6,834 nucleotides of DNA from UBA8296 sp031581145 (lineage in GTDB: Bacteria; Bacteroidota; Rhodothermia; Balneolales; Balneolaceae). The DNA lies in contig JAVLBP010000039.1 in NCBI GenBank assembly GCA_031581145.1, positions 1-6,834 on the forward strand, read 5' to 3'. The notes below the pieces were generated by a model that was given only the letters and a program-made list of their open reading frames with translations, searched no databases and was not told where the DNA came from. The position numbers were made by a program, and so were the translations under genes. Shown one piece after another: positions 6,447-6,834 of the stretch (its first letter is position 1; each line of letters begins with the position of its first letter).

Positions 6447-6586
6447 AACCTTATGATTCACGAACCTTCACAAATTTACATAGAAACGAGAGTTTGTCTT
6501 TTAGAGCTTTAGGTCAATCATCCATATATATCTATCAAATTGACTAACACCCCCAACCACAAATTGAGACTTTACCTAATAACATT
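6447..6586. other. AT-rich intergenic stretch, no gene seen
   Basis: Between the terminator and the minus-strand ORF I see no credible coding frame, RNA gene, repeat or clear promoter. G+C is about 30% in 6481-6540 and 37% in 6541-6600, a sharp drop from the operon. Confidence 0.6.
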
Positions 6587-6834
6587 TTAGCTCGAAATGT
6601 AGCTAGCAATTAGTTTCTCACCATCTTCAGTTTCTTTTTTAACCACGCGAGGGGAATCCTCAAAAAGCAATCGATTTATTTCTGCATGTACTTTAGCTCC
6701 ACCGCAACCATTTGGCAGAGTGGATCCATTACCATGACGACGAATTTCAATTGCGGTATCTGAATTTGGTGGCCCAATAAATAAAACAGGTGATGATGTT
6801 TTTTTCACCCCATACAATTTACTTGGAACCACTA
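6587..6834 (-). CDS. Unidentified protein, C-terminal part (5' end outside window)
   Basis: On the minus strand a frame is open from the window edge to TAA at 6587-6589. The codon cut by the edge reads NTA and cannot be a stop, so the gene probably continues outside; the GTG at 6832-6830 is only the first possible start in view. About 81 residues are visible. The product is soluble, with a predicted strand-like part (SPVLFIG, about residues 14-20, and TAIEIRRHG, 26-34), a small-residue loop (GNGSTLPNGCGGAKV), then HAEINRLLFE (49-58) and a charged tail. The order strand-strand-HAE-helix recalls the first half of the cytidine-deaminase-like fold used by some toxins, but the PCxxC motif that should follow is missing, so I do not assign it. 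G+C is about 40%, below the operon, compatible with an acquired gene. It converges on sua5 with the terminator between. It could still be a spurious frame. Confidence 0.45.
   Translation of the reverse strand, partial: VVPSKLYGVKKTSSPVLFIGPPNSDTAIEIRRHGNGSTLPNGCGGAKVHAEINRLLFEDSPRVVKKETEDGEKLIASYISS

Overview
This window is a dense block of plus-strand genes followed by a short AT-richer tail. It most likely comes from a chromosome of the Bacteroidota/FCB group (Bacteroidota, Rhodothermota, Balneolota or close relatives). The case rests on the Mfd protein, which carries signatures I know from that group (YVNVTSLHK, KYSGKEG, ISRF, FGLSELHQLRGRVGRS, LLGAEQSGFI), and on a BatA-type von Willebrand A protein next to a DUF4381-like protein, as in Bacteroides-aerotolerance (bat/moxR) clusters. 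The call is from remembered family features, not a search.

Layout: (1) 1-410, the 3' end of a DUF4381/BatD-like gene whose start lies outside the window. (2) 403-1452, a BatA-like membrane-anchored VWA protein with an intact MIDAS site, overlapping gene 1 by 8 nt. (3) 1465-5205, full-length mfd, 12 nt further on, with unusual Ser/Thr/Pro-rich linkers. (4) 5202-6347, a Sua5-type L-threonylcarbamoyladenylate synthase that overlaps mfd by 4 nt (ATGA) and begins with a 27-bp tandem repeat array. (5) 6416-6446, a strong intrinsic terminator. (6) 6587-6834, the 3' end of an unidentified minus-strand ORF in DNA of roughly 40% G+C, against about 53-60% in sampled lines of the operon.

Genes 1-4 have overlaps or tiny gaps, no internal terminator, and one terminator after the last gene, so they probably form one transcription unit that begins upstream. 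It joins an envelope/stress module (bat) to two information-processing genes: Mfd, which removes stalled RNA polymerase and recruits repair, and Sua5, which makes the activated intermediate for tRNA t6A37. No direct functional link is implied.

The most interesting feature is at the mfd/sua5 junction. The 27-bp repeat array (5217-5351) is exactly in phase with the gene's own Shine-Dalgarno and stop-start overlap (5190-5216). Copies 1-3 again carry GGAG, 8 nt, then an in-frame ATGA, and four of the five downstream copies place that ATGA in the loop of a 6-bp hairpin. The array looks like a tandem amplification of a translation-initiation module that is also translated into a His/Met-rich N-terminal tail. 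Several other short in-frame tandem duplications occur in linker-like parts of batA and mfd, which suggests recurrent slippage in this genome.
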